9,387 bases of DNA. Origin: Candidatus Saccharimonadota bacterium (lineage in GTDB: Bacteria; Patescibacteriota; Saccharimonadia; Saccharimonadales; SZUA-47). Position 1 is the stretch's first letter; each line of letters opens with the position of its first letter. The stretch lies in NCBI GenBank assembly GCA_017993025.1, contig JAGONL010000028.1, positions 1 to 9,387 of the forward strand. The letters run 5' to 3'. A program made the translations under genes and the position numbers. Shown piece after piece: positions 1 to 5,569 of this stretch. The notes below the pieces were generated by a model that ran no database searches, was not told where the DNA came from, and was given only the letters and a program-made list of their open reading frames with translations.

Positions 1-73
1 CTGCAGACGAGGCAGCACGACGAGTCCGAGAGTCGCACAGCGGCCGATCTACCGAACTGGATGAGATTCAAAG

Positions 74-105
74 AACCCCCGACAACCGTGAGGTCGTCGG
101 GGGTT
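74..105. other. GC-rich stem-loop with GNRA-type tetraloop
   Basis: AACCCCCGAC (74-83) pairs perfectly with GTCGGGGGTT (96-105). After one A/C mismatch, ACC pairs with GGT around a GTGA tetraloop (88-91). Neither side has a good T-tract: the minus-strand side is followed only by CTTTG. It could still serve as a weak terminator or 3'-end stabiliser for the minus-strand tRNA-Val next to it. The left arm repeats 11 nt of the tRNA-Val T-arm (GAACCCCCGAC at 73-83 and 141-151). Confidence 0.5.
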
Positions 106-120
106 CGTATGCGACGTTGT

Positions 121-197
121 TGGTGGGTTGTGAGGGACTCGAACCCCCGACCCCCTCGGTGTAAACGAGATGCTCTAGCCAACTGAGCTAACAACCC
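121..197 (-). tRNA. tRNA-Val (anticodon UAC)
   Basis: Read on the minus strand this folds as a full class I tRNA. The acceptor stem is GGGTTGT/ACAACCC, the D-arm begins GCTCAGTTGG, and the T-loop is GGTTCGAGTCC. The anticodon loop TTTACAC gives anticodon TAC (plus-strand 161-163), which reads valine GUN codons. The discriminator is A and the CCA end is encoded (TGG at 121-123 on the plus strand). The anticodon stem contains one T-G wobble. It is transcribed away from the tRNA-Leu genes. Confidence 0.95.
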
Positions 198-228
198 ATA
201 CGGTACAAACAAATATACCGTATTTTTA

Positions 229-258
229 TTGCTTTGTACAGAGAAAAACAGTTAAAAT
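229..258 (+). promoter_or_regulatory. Probable promoter of the tRNA-Leu region
   Basis: A -35-like TTGCTT (229-234) and a -10-like TAAAAT (253-258) are 18 bp apart. The expected start, near 265, lies about 10 nt upstream of the first tRNA-Leu copy. The boxes are imperfect, so this is a plausible assignment, not a certain one. Confidence 0.45.
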
Positions 259-274
259 AGTTATGACGTAGTTT

Positions 275-434
275 GCGCGAGTGGTGGAATGGTAGACACG
301 CTTGTCTGAGGGGCAAGTGCCGCAAGGTATGGAGGCGAGAAGTGCCATTCGGTACTTCGCAAGAGAACTTTTTAGATTTTAAACTTGTTTAAAGTATAAA
401 AGTTCTGGGGTCGCGGAACGTGACCAAGTCCTCT
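275..434 (+). pseudogene. Interrupted tRNA-Leu(GAG) copy with structured T-loop insertion
   Basis: Bases 275-335 are identical to the first 61 nt of the intact tRNA-Leu(GAG) at 468: acceptor 5' strand, D-arm, anticodon arm, variable arm and 5' T-stem (GGAGG). After that the normal T-loop is replaced by about 89 nt holding three hairpins. These are 335-360 (ten pairs with a GA bulge), 364-406 (nine pairs, with TTTAAAC/GTTTAAA nested inside) and 409-425 (GGTCGCG/CGTGACC around GAA). The remnant CAAGTCCTCT (425-434) then restores the 3' T-stem, but no acceptor 3' strand or CCA follows. As it stands this copy cannot form a complete tRNA. It could be a pseudogene, a tRNA-derived RNA, an unusual intron-like arrangement or an assembly error. 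I see no group I intron core. Confidence 0.65.
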
Positions 435-439
435 ATAAT
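434..439 (+). promoter_or_regulatory. Possible -10 box for the intact tRNA-Leu
   Basis: A perfect TATAAT lies at the end of the broken tRNA copy, which would place a start near 446, about 22 nt upstream of the intact tRNA-Leu. No recognisable -35 box lies 16-18 bp upstream, so the box may be chance. If active, it would let the intact copy be transcribed without the broken one. Confidence 0.3.
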
Positions 440-467
440 AAAAACTTGAACCTATAAAGGTTAGATT

Positions 468-551
468 GCGCGAGTGGTGGAATGGTAGACACGCTTGTCT
501 GAGGGGCAAGTGCCGCAAGGTATGGAGGTTCAAGTCCTCTCTCGCGCACCA
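468..551 (+). tRNA. tRNA-Leu (anticodon GAG)
   Basis: This is a complete class II tRNA. The acceptor stem is GCGCGAG/CTCGCGC, the discriminator is A548 and the CCA is encoded (549-551). The anticodon stem is CTTGT/GCAAG and the loop CTGAGGG gives anticodon GAG (501-503), reading CUU and CUC. The short variable arm is GCC-GCAA-GGT, and the T-arm is GGAGG-TTCAAGT-CCTCT. It lies 193 nt downstream of the matching start of a broken copy and is followed by a good terminator. Confidence 0.95.
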
Positions 552-555
552 AATC

Positions 556-585
556 AAAAACCCGTCTGCAAAGATGGGTTTTTGT
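556..585 (+). terminator. Rho-independent terminator after tRNA-Leu
   Basis: AAAAACCCGTCT (556-567) pairs with AGATGGGTTTTT (572-583) around a GCAA loop, with one G-T wobble. The T-run forms part of the 3' arm. It begins 5 nt after the encoded CCA and separates the tRNA unit from the lemA promoter. Confidence 0.85.
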
Positions 586-612
586 TTATGGATTTATTAG
601 TATACACAGTGG

Positions 613-621
613 TGCTATAAT
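613..621 (+). promoter_or_regulatory. Extended -10 promoter of lemA operon
   Basis: TGCTATAAT is an extended -10 element (TGN plus perfect TATAAT) with no strong -35 box. It would start transcription near 628, giving a leader of about 23 nt that carries a good ribosome site, AAGGAG (639-644), 6 nt before the lemA ATG. The 14-nt string TATAATATTAAGTA recurs at the hydrolase promoter at 9238. Confidence 0.7.
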
Positions 622-650
622 ATTAAGTAGTAAAGTATAAGGAGTTAAAC

Positions 651-1208
651 ATGGGTTTTGTACTATTAGCAGCTGCAGGTCTCTTGGTAGTGGTGTTGAT
701 TGGGATATATAACGGACTAGTTAAGAGCAAAATTAGAGTAGACGAAGCGTGGAGCGATATTACTGTTCAGCTGAAGCGTAGAGTTGACCTAATTCCAAAC
801 TTAGTGGAAACAGTAAAAGGTTACGCAAAGCATGAAAAAGAAGTCTTTGAAAACGTTACAAAAGCACGCTCGGCAGTAACCGGTGCAACCGGTGTTGCTC
901 AGACTGCAGAAGCCGACAATATGCTTACAGGCGCACTTAAAAGCTTGTTTGCTGTAGCAGAAGCTTACCCCGACCTTAAGGCAAATACTAACTTTCAAGA
1001 TTTGCAAAGAGAACTTGTTGACACAGAAGATAAAATTCAGGCATCTCGTAGATTCTACAATGCTGCAGTTCGTGACTTTAATACAAAAATCAAAGTATTC
1101 CCAACAATCATATTTGCGAGCATGCTAGGATTTTCCGCTAGAGAATTCTTTGAACTAGAAGAGTCAGAACGTGCTACAGCTGAAAAACCAGTAGATGTTA
1201 AGTTCTAA
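651..1208 (+). CDS. lemA: LemA family membrane-anchored protein
   Basis: The 185-residue product has the usual LemA length and layout. A single N-terminal membrane helix (about residues 3-20) is followed by the family signatures RRVDLIPNLV (43-52), AYPDLKAN (105-112), a LQRELVDTEDKIQASRRFYN stretch and FPTIIFA (150-156), ending in the typical VDVKF tail. Family members form an extracytoplasmic or cytoplasmic helical bundle held at the membrane. Their biochemical role is unsettled, but the gene often neighbours htpX and is linked to envelope stress. Here it is the first gene of a six-gene operon, with a strong AAGGAG ribosome site. htpX is displaced by one small gene instead of being directly adjacent. 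Identification is secure, function is not. Confidence 0.93.
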   Translation: MGFVLLAAAGLLVVVLIGIYNGLVKSKIRVDEAWSDITVQLKRRVDLIPNLVETVKGYAKHEKEVFENVTKARSAVTGATGVAQTAEADNMLTGALKSLFAVAEAYPDLKANTNFQDLQRELVDTEDKIQASRRFYNAAVRDFNTKIKVFPTIIFASMLGFSAREFFELEESERATAEKPVDVKF

Positions 1209-1211
1209 GGC

Positions 1212-1246
1212 AGTATTTCGTATATCGTAGTTCGTAGAACGTATGG
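1212..1246 (+). repeat. CGTANNN heptad array, left arm
   Basis: Four perfect CGTA tetramers start at 1219, 1226, 1233 and 1240, exactly 7 nt apart. A degenerate AGTA sits at 1212 in the same register. The last CGTA supplies the A of the start codon of the next gene. The array is the reverse complement in pattern of the TACGNNN array at 1626-1660: bases 1217-1244 are complementary to 1632-1659 at 25 of 28 positions. Confidence 0.85.
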
Positions 1247-1632
1247 AGGACAACCTAAAGCAAGACAAAATCACATCTTTCACACAGCTACGCACATGGC
1301 AAAAGGCGAAAGATTTAGTGGTTTTGGTCTACGAAGTAACAAAAAAGTTTCCGAAAGAGGAAATATTTGGACTCACCTCTCAGATTAGAAGGTCCGCAAT
1401 ATCGGTACCTTCAAATATCGCAGAAGGATTTTCCAGAGCAGGAATAAATGATAAGCGACACTTCTATGCAATGAGCCTTGGTTCATTAACAGAAACATTA
1501 AATCATATGTATATAGCAAAGGAACTGGCTTATTGTACTGAAGAGGATGTGGCTAATACTGAAAATGAAATCACAGATTTGAGTAAAATGATAAACGGTA
1601 TGATTAAATCAGCAAGAGGAAAGGATACGTAA
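1243..1632 (+). CDS. Four-helix-bundle protein (23S rRNA intervening-sequence protein family)
   Basis: The 129-residue product matches the small S23/IVP four-helix-bundle family. Visible signatures are SFTQLRTWQKAKDLV near the N-terminus, FPKEE-FGLTSQIRRS (36-51), VPSNIAEG (55-62), GSLTETLN (80-87) and IAKELAY. Family members are encoded in intervening sequences of some bacterial 23S rRNA genes and as free-standing genes. One relative (Avd) works with diversity-generating retroelements as a basic pentamer. The function of free-standing members is unknown. The gene has no Shine-Dalgarno sequence. Its ATG lies in the left heptad array and its stop codon in the right one, so gene and arrays look like one unit placed between lemA and htpX. 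Family assignment is confident; the mobile or RNA-processing role is inference. Confidence 0.88.
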   Translation: MEDNLKQDKITSFTQLRTWQKAKDLVVLVYEVTKKFPKEEIFGLTSQIRRSAISVPSNIAEGFSRAGINDKRHFYAMSLGSLTETLNHMYIAKELAYCTEEDVANTENEITDLSKMINGMIKSARGKDT

Positions 1633-1660
1633 TACGGTCTACGTACTACGAAATACGAAC
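1626..1660 (+). repeat. TACGNNN heptad array, right arm
   Basis: Five perfect TACG tetramers start at 1626, 1633, 1640, 1647 and 1654, each exactly 7 nt after the last. The first overlaps the final codons of the four-helix-bundle gene and the array ends 2 nt before the htpX ATG. It is the inverted counterpart of the CGTANNN array at 1212-1246. The best stretch pairs CTACGTACTACG (1639-1650) with 1226-1237 at 11 of 12 positions. Confidence 0.85.
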
Positions 1661-1662
1661 AC

Positions 1663-2547
1663 ATGTACAGTGAAATTGAAGCAAATAAGCGTAAAACAGT
1701 ATTTTTAATACTATTTTTTATCGCCTTTATTGGTGGGCTTGCATATTTAGCAGGACTTTATTTTAACGATTTTGCTATAACTATTGGTGCGTTAATCGGC
1801 TCGACTATTTATGCTGTTTTTAGCTACTTTGCGTCTGCTAAAGTGGCGCTGTCTTTTAACGGCGCGCACGAAATTCAAAAGCATGACAACCCTCGACTAT
1901 GGCGAACAGTCGAGAATTTGGCTATTACAGAAGGTATGCCCATGCCAAAAGTTCACATAATTGAAGACAGGGCGTTTAATGCTTTTGCTACGGGTCGTGA
2001 CCCAAACCATGCCCATGTGGCAATAACATCAGGTCTACTTGAAGCGCTTGAAGATAGCGAACTTCAAGGTGTCATGGCTCATGAAATAGGGCATATTAAA
2101 AACTATGATATTCGTGTAAGCATGATAGTTTTTGGGTTGGTGATGATTGTGTCGATATTAGCAGATTTATTTTTACGCATGAGCTTGTTTGGCAGTAGAA
2201 ACAGAGACGATAACAGTAGTGCCGGCTCAATAATCGCAATTGCAGCAATAGTTGCTATGATAATATCTCCAATTGTTGCCGTCATGATTCAATCTGCTAT
2301 CTCACGAAAGCGCGAATATCTTGCTGATGCCTCAGGAGCATTAACGACTAGATATCCAGAGGGTCTAGCCAGGGCTTTAGAAAAAATTCAGGCCGGCGGA
2401 TCAACAATCAAAAGACAAAATACCAGCACCGCACATTTATTTTTTGCTAATCCTTTAAAGTCCAAAGGCATGTCTGCTATGTTTAGCACCCATCCACCAA
2501 TAGAAGACCGCATAGCTAGACTTCGAAGCATGGGCTCTAAAGTATGA
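1663..2547 (+). CDS. htpX: HtpX-like membrane zinc metalloprotease
   Basis: The 294-residue M48-family protease is full length. The start MYSEIEANKRKT is the canonical HtpX N-terminus, so the ATG is secure although no Shine-Dalgarno sequence precedes it. Two membrane helices (about 13-33 and 38-58) come before the zinc motif HEIGH (His140, Glu141, His144). Two more helices follow (about 151-172 and 187-209). The third zinc ligand is probably Glu218 in SRKREYLADASGA, and the family motif STHPPIEDRI lies at 275-284. HtpX cleaves misfolded membrane proteins on the cytoplasmic face and usually sits beside lemA. Here a four-helix-bundle gene and its repeat arrays separate the two. The 3' end overlaps the next gene by 4 nt. 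Confidence 0.95.
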   Translation: MYSEIEANKRKTVFLILFFIAFIGGLAYLAGLYFNDFAITIGALIGSTIYAVFSYFASAKVALSFNGAHEIQKHDNPRLWRTVENLAITEGMPMPKVHIIEDRAFNAFATGRDPNHAHVAITSGLLEALEDSELQGVMAHEIGHIKNYDIRVSMIVFGLVMIVSILADLFLRMSLFGSRNRDDNSSAGSIIAIAAIVAMIISPIVAVMIQSAISRKREYLADASGALTTRYPEGLARALEKIQAGGSTIKRQNTSTAHLFFANPLKSKGMSAMFSTHPPIEDRIARLRSMGSKV

Positions 2548-3539
2548 GCGCAAAAAAACAAATAGTATCAGCAAAAAAAAGTAAATCGAAAAAATCCCTG
2601 AATGTCGTAAAACAGCCAAAAATCATTGCCGATGGTGCTAAATTGCGCAAAAAGCCTAAATACAAGAGTTTTCGATTGCATAAACGAGTCAAACACACCG
2701 ATCCAAAATTGCCTTCTTGGTGGGGAATAACTAAAAAAGCATTTAGGCTAATAAGCGCAAATAAGAAAAATATATTTAAATTTTTCTTTATCTACGGACT
2801 GCTGTATCTAATATTTGTTAGAGGGTTCTCGACACCGGTAAACATTGACGACATCAGAGCGGGTTTTGACCAGTTGGCTACTGAGCAGGTATCTAATTTG
2901 GCGGCTAACTTTACGGTTTTTAGCCTTCTGATTCAATCTACGACCAGCGCTGCTGGTGATGTTGAAGGTCTATACCAGATGTTTTTCTTGGTGATAAGCT
3001 CTCTGGCCTTGATTTGGCTTTTTCGGCAGCAACAGGCTGGAAATAAGGTAACAATGAAAACAGCATTCTACAGAGGTATGTACCCTTTAATCCCTTTTAT
3101 TATTGTGGTTGTGGTTATAGGACTGCAAACCATCCCTGCGTCAATTGGAAACTTCTTATTCAAGAGTGTTATAGATTCCGGCTTAGCAATTAACTCTGCC
3201 GAGCAGACTGTCTGGCTACTCCTATTTATATTCTTACTTCTGTTGTCTCTGTATATGATCAGTTCTTCACTAATTGCGCTTTTGGTAGTTACTCTTCCAG
3301 AAATGACGCCCAGAATTGCACTTAAAAAGGCCAAAGAGCTAGTGGAATTTCGTCGTTTTAGTGTCCTGCGTAAAGTGTTAGCGCTGTTTATATTTCTGCT
3401 TTTATTATTTGTCGGAATTGTATTTCCATTAATTTTTGTATCAGCAGTGCTAGCGCAAATTATATTTTTTGTCTTAACAATCTTGGCTGTGCCGTTTGCA
3501 GTAGCTTATCTTTTTGTTTTGTACCGAGAACTGCTTTAA
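2544..3539 (+). CDS. Six-helix membrane protein with basic N-terminal tail, function unknown
   Basis: The 331-residue product begins with a lysine- and arginine-rich cytoplasmic tail (about residues 1-57), then an LPSWWGITKKAFRLI segment and six hydrophobic stretches (roughly 76-92, 143-160, 181-200, 223-250, 277-300 and 302-326). Between the fourth and fifth lies ALKKAKELVEFRRFSVLRK. This amphipathic pattern resembles the cytoplasmic connector of GPDP-membrane-domain/YciC-like integral proteins, but the similarity is only suggestive. No catalytic motif is visible. The start overlaps the htpX stop in an ATGA junction, which points to translational coupling and co-expression with the protease. 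The basic tail could bind nucleic acid, ribosomes or acidic lipids. I recognise the pattern as typical of Saccharibacteria but know no assigned function. Confidence 0.8.
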   Translation: MSAKKQIVSAKKSKSKKSLNVVKQPKIIADGAKLRKKPKYKSFRLHKRVKHTDPKLPSWWGITKKAFRLISANKKNIFKFFFIYGLLYLIFVRGFSTPVNIDDIRAGFDQLATEQVSNLAANFTVFSLLIQSTTSAAGDVEGLYQMFFLVISSLALIWLFRQQQAGNKVTMKTAFYRGMYPLIPFIIVVVVIGLQTIPASIGNFLFKSVIDSGLAINSAEQTVWLLLFIFLLLLSLYMISSSLIALLVVTLPEMTPRIALKKAKELVEFRRFSVLRKVLALFIFLLLLFVGIVFPLIFVSAVLAQIIFFVLTILAVPFAVAYLFVLYRELL

Positions 3540-3550
3540 AATAGCTACTA

Positions 3551-5569
3551 ATGATGGACAAAAAACAAGCCAAAGATAGAATTGAAAAACTAAAAGTCAT
3601 AATTAATGATTATCGGTATCATTATCACGTCTTGGACGAGTCGATAATGAGCGAATCGGCGTCTGATAGTTTAAAACACGAATTAACCATCTTAGAAGAA
3701 CAATATCCAGAATTTATTACACCGGACTCTCCTAGCCAACGCGTTGCCGGAAAAGCCTTAGACAAATTTTCAAAAGTGGTTCATAAATTCCCAATGATGA
3801 GTCTTCAAGATGTTTTTGATGAGTCAGAAATATCTGCGTGGATTACCAGAATTGAAAAGTTAGCTGGTAAAAAACTAGACGAGTTTTTTGTTGACACAAA
3901 AATGGACGGTTTAGCATGCTCTATCGTATACACAGATGGTGTGTTTGAACAGGCGATTACAAGAGGGGATGGTAAGGTCGGAGAAGACGTTAGCCTAAAC
4001 GTGCGCACTATCAAAAACGTTCCGCTTTCTCTAAGGAAGTCTGAAAAATACCACAAACTTCTAGTTGGTAGAACTGAAATTCGTGGTGAAATTGTGATGT
4101 ATAAACAGGATTTTATAATTGTAAATTCAAAGCGAAGGGAAGCTGGCGAGCCAGAATTTATGAACCCTCGTAACCTGAGCGCCGGGACAATTCGTCAACT
4201 AGACCCAAAGTTGGTGTCAGAGAGACCACTACATTTTGTGGCCTACGACATGCTAAGAGAAAATCAGGACGATGTGCCCAGTTACGAATTTGCATATCAA
4301 GCAATGCGCGATTTGGGTATTAGTGCCAATAATCACGCCAAAGTATTAATAGATATAAAAAATTTAATGGATTATATAAACTTCTGGCAAATAGAGCGTG
4401 AAGATTTGGCTTTTAACACTGACGGACTAGTGATAAAGATTAATAATCGTTCAGACTACGTAAATTTGGGAGTGGTGGGCAAAACTCCTCGTGGTGCTGT
4501 GGCATTTAAATATCCTGCAGAAGAAGCTACTACTGTTGTAAAAGACATTGTCATAAGTATTGGCCGGACTGGGGCAGCTACACCGGTTGCTGTGTTTGAC
4601 CCTGTAGTCGTTGCCGGCACAACTGTACAACACGCCAGTTTACATAACGCTGATGAAATTGACCGTAAAGATATTCGCATTGGCGACACAGTAATAATTT
4701 ATAAAGCCGGGGATATAATCCCCCAGGTTCAATCGGTAGTTAAAGAACTTAGACCGGATAATTCCAGGCGTTTTTACTATGAAACAGAATTAAAACGTCA
4801 GTACCCAGAGCTTGAATTTGTTAGGCCAGAGGGTGAAGCGGTGTATAGAGTTAAGGGTGCCAGCGGGCCAATACTTCTTAAACGCGGACTTGAACATTAT
4901 GCGTCCAAAGGGGCGCTAGATATTGATGGAATGGGCGAAAAAAACGTCGAAGCTCTTGTCGATGCGGGACTAGTAAGTGATTTTGCAGATATTTATAAAA
5001 TTACCCGTGAGCAATTAAAAAACTTGGAGAGATTTGCAGATTTGTCTGCCGATAATTTGGTAAATGCAATTGCAGACAAAAAATCCCCACCGCTATCAAG
5101 GTTTATCTTTGGGCTTGGAATACGCCACGTTGGTGCGCAAACCGCTATAGATCTAGCCAACACATTCAAAAAACTAGATAATCTAGGCACGGCTACGTAT
5201 GAAGATTTAAAGGCTGTTGAAGGCGTCGGGGAAATTGTGGCAGAATCAATTTTGGGCTGGTTTGTAGATGATGACAATGAAGCTTTACTTGCTAAGTTTA
5301 GACAACTTGGAGTCTGGCCAGAAGATGTCAAGCATGTTGGTGGGCCACTGTCTGGCAAGAGTTTTGTCATAACAGGAAGTCTAGAATCAATGAGCCGTGA
5401 CCAAGCATCAGACAAAATTCGTGCACTAGGCGGTACCTTCCAATCCTCAGTAGCCAAAGGAACGACTTATTTAGTCATGGGTACCAAAGCCGGGGCTAGC
5501 AAAGCCGACAAAGCCCGCAAACTAGGAACAGAAGTCATAGATGAATCAAAACTACTGGAGATGCTTTAG
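3551..5569 (+). CDS. ligA: NAD-dependent DNA ligase LigA, zinc-finger-less variant
   Basis: The 672-residue product seals DNA nicks using NAD. It has every LigA domain: Ia (about 1-65), adenylation domain with catalytic Lys117 in TKMDG, TRGDGKVGED (137-146), EIRGE (176-180), NPRNLSAG (205-212), DGLVIK (291-296) and AFKYPA (318-323). These are followed by the OB fold (GRTGAATPV, HNADEI, AGDIIPQV), helix-hairpin-helix repeats (about 455-590) and a BRCT domain (598-672). Two features are odd. The region that normally carries the Cys4 zinc finger (about 415-445) has no cysteine, although the flanking PEGEAVYR and HYASKGALDIDGMG are conserved. In domain Ia, residues equivalent to E. coli Asp32 and Tyr35 are Glu35 and Ser38. 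Translation starts 11 nt after the previous stop without a clear ribosome site; Met1 or Met2 is possible. Confidence 0.96.
   Translation: MMDKKQAKDRIEKLKVIINDYRYHYHVLDESIMSESASDSLKHELTILEEQYPEFITPDSPSQRVAGKALDKFSKVVHKFPMMSLQDVFDESEISAWITRIEKLAGKKLDEFFVDTKMDGLACSIVYTDGVFEQAITRGDGKVGEDVSLNVRTIKNVPLSLRKSEKYHKLLVGRTEIRGEIVMYKQDFIIVNSKRREAGEPEFMNPRNLSAGTIRQLDPKLVSERPLHFVAYDMLRENQDDVPSYEFAYQAMRDLGISANNHAKVLIDIKNLMDYINFWQIEREDLAFNTDGLVIKINNRSDYVNLGVVGKTPRGAVAFKYPAEEATTVVKDIVISIGRTGAATPVAVFDPVVVAGTTVQHASLHNADEIDRKDIRIGDTVIIYKAGDIIPQVQSVVKELRPDNSRRFYYETELKRQYPELEFVRPEGEAVYRVKGASGPILLKRGLEHYASKGALDIDGMGEKNVEALVDAGLVSDFADIYKITREQLKNLERFADLSADNLVNAIADKKSPPLSRFIFGLGIRHVGAQTAIDLANTFKKLDNLGTATYEDLKAVEGVGEIVAESILGWFVDDDNEALLAKFRQLGVWPEDVKHVGGPLSGKSFVITGSLESMSRDQASDKIRALGGTFQSSVAKGTTYLVMGTKAGASKADKARKLGTEVIDESKLLEML

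Noticed and set aside
3..155. Open frame across the first 150 nt as the end of a coding gene
   Set aside because: It runs straight through the hairpin and into the tRNA-Val, has no recognisable protein motif, and GC-rich sequence tends to be open by chance.
336..467. Group I intron in the broken tRNA-Leu
   Set aside because: The insertion is very short, lies in the T-loop and not the anticodon loop, and shows no recognisable P3-P7 core. The 3' exon of that copy is also incomplete.
336..467. T-box or other known riboswitch upstream of tRNA-Leu
   Set aside because: No T-box antiterminator sequence or other recognised aptamer core was found; only simple hairpins are visible.
1212..1660. CRISPR array
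   Set aside because: The repeats are 7-nt heptads with only a 4-nt constant part, no spacers of CRISPR length and no cas genes nearby.
2544..2547. Alternative genetic code with TGA as a sense codon
   Set aside because: The TGA at the end of htpX falls exactly at the expected family C-terminus and forms an ATGA overlap; tryptophan is encoded by TGG throughout.
4456..5457. Long minus-strand open frames opposite ligA
   Set aside because: They mirror a well-conserved plus-strand gene, have no family motifs and no start signals, so they are shadows.
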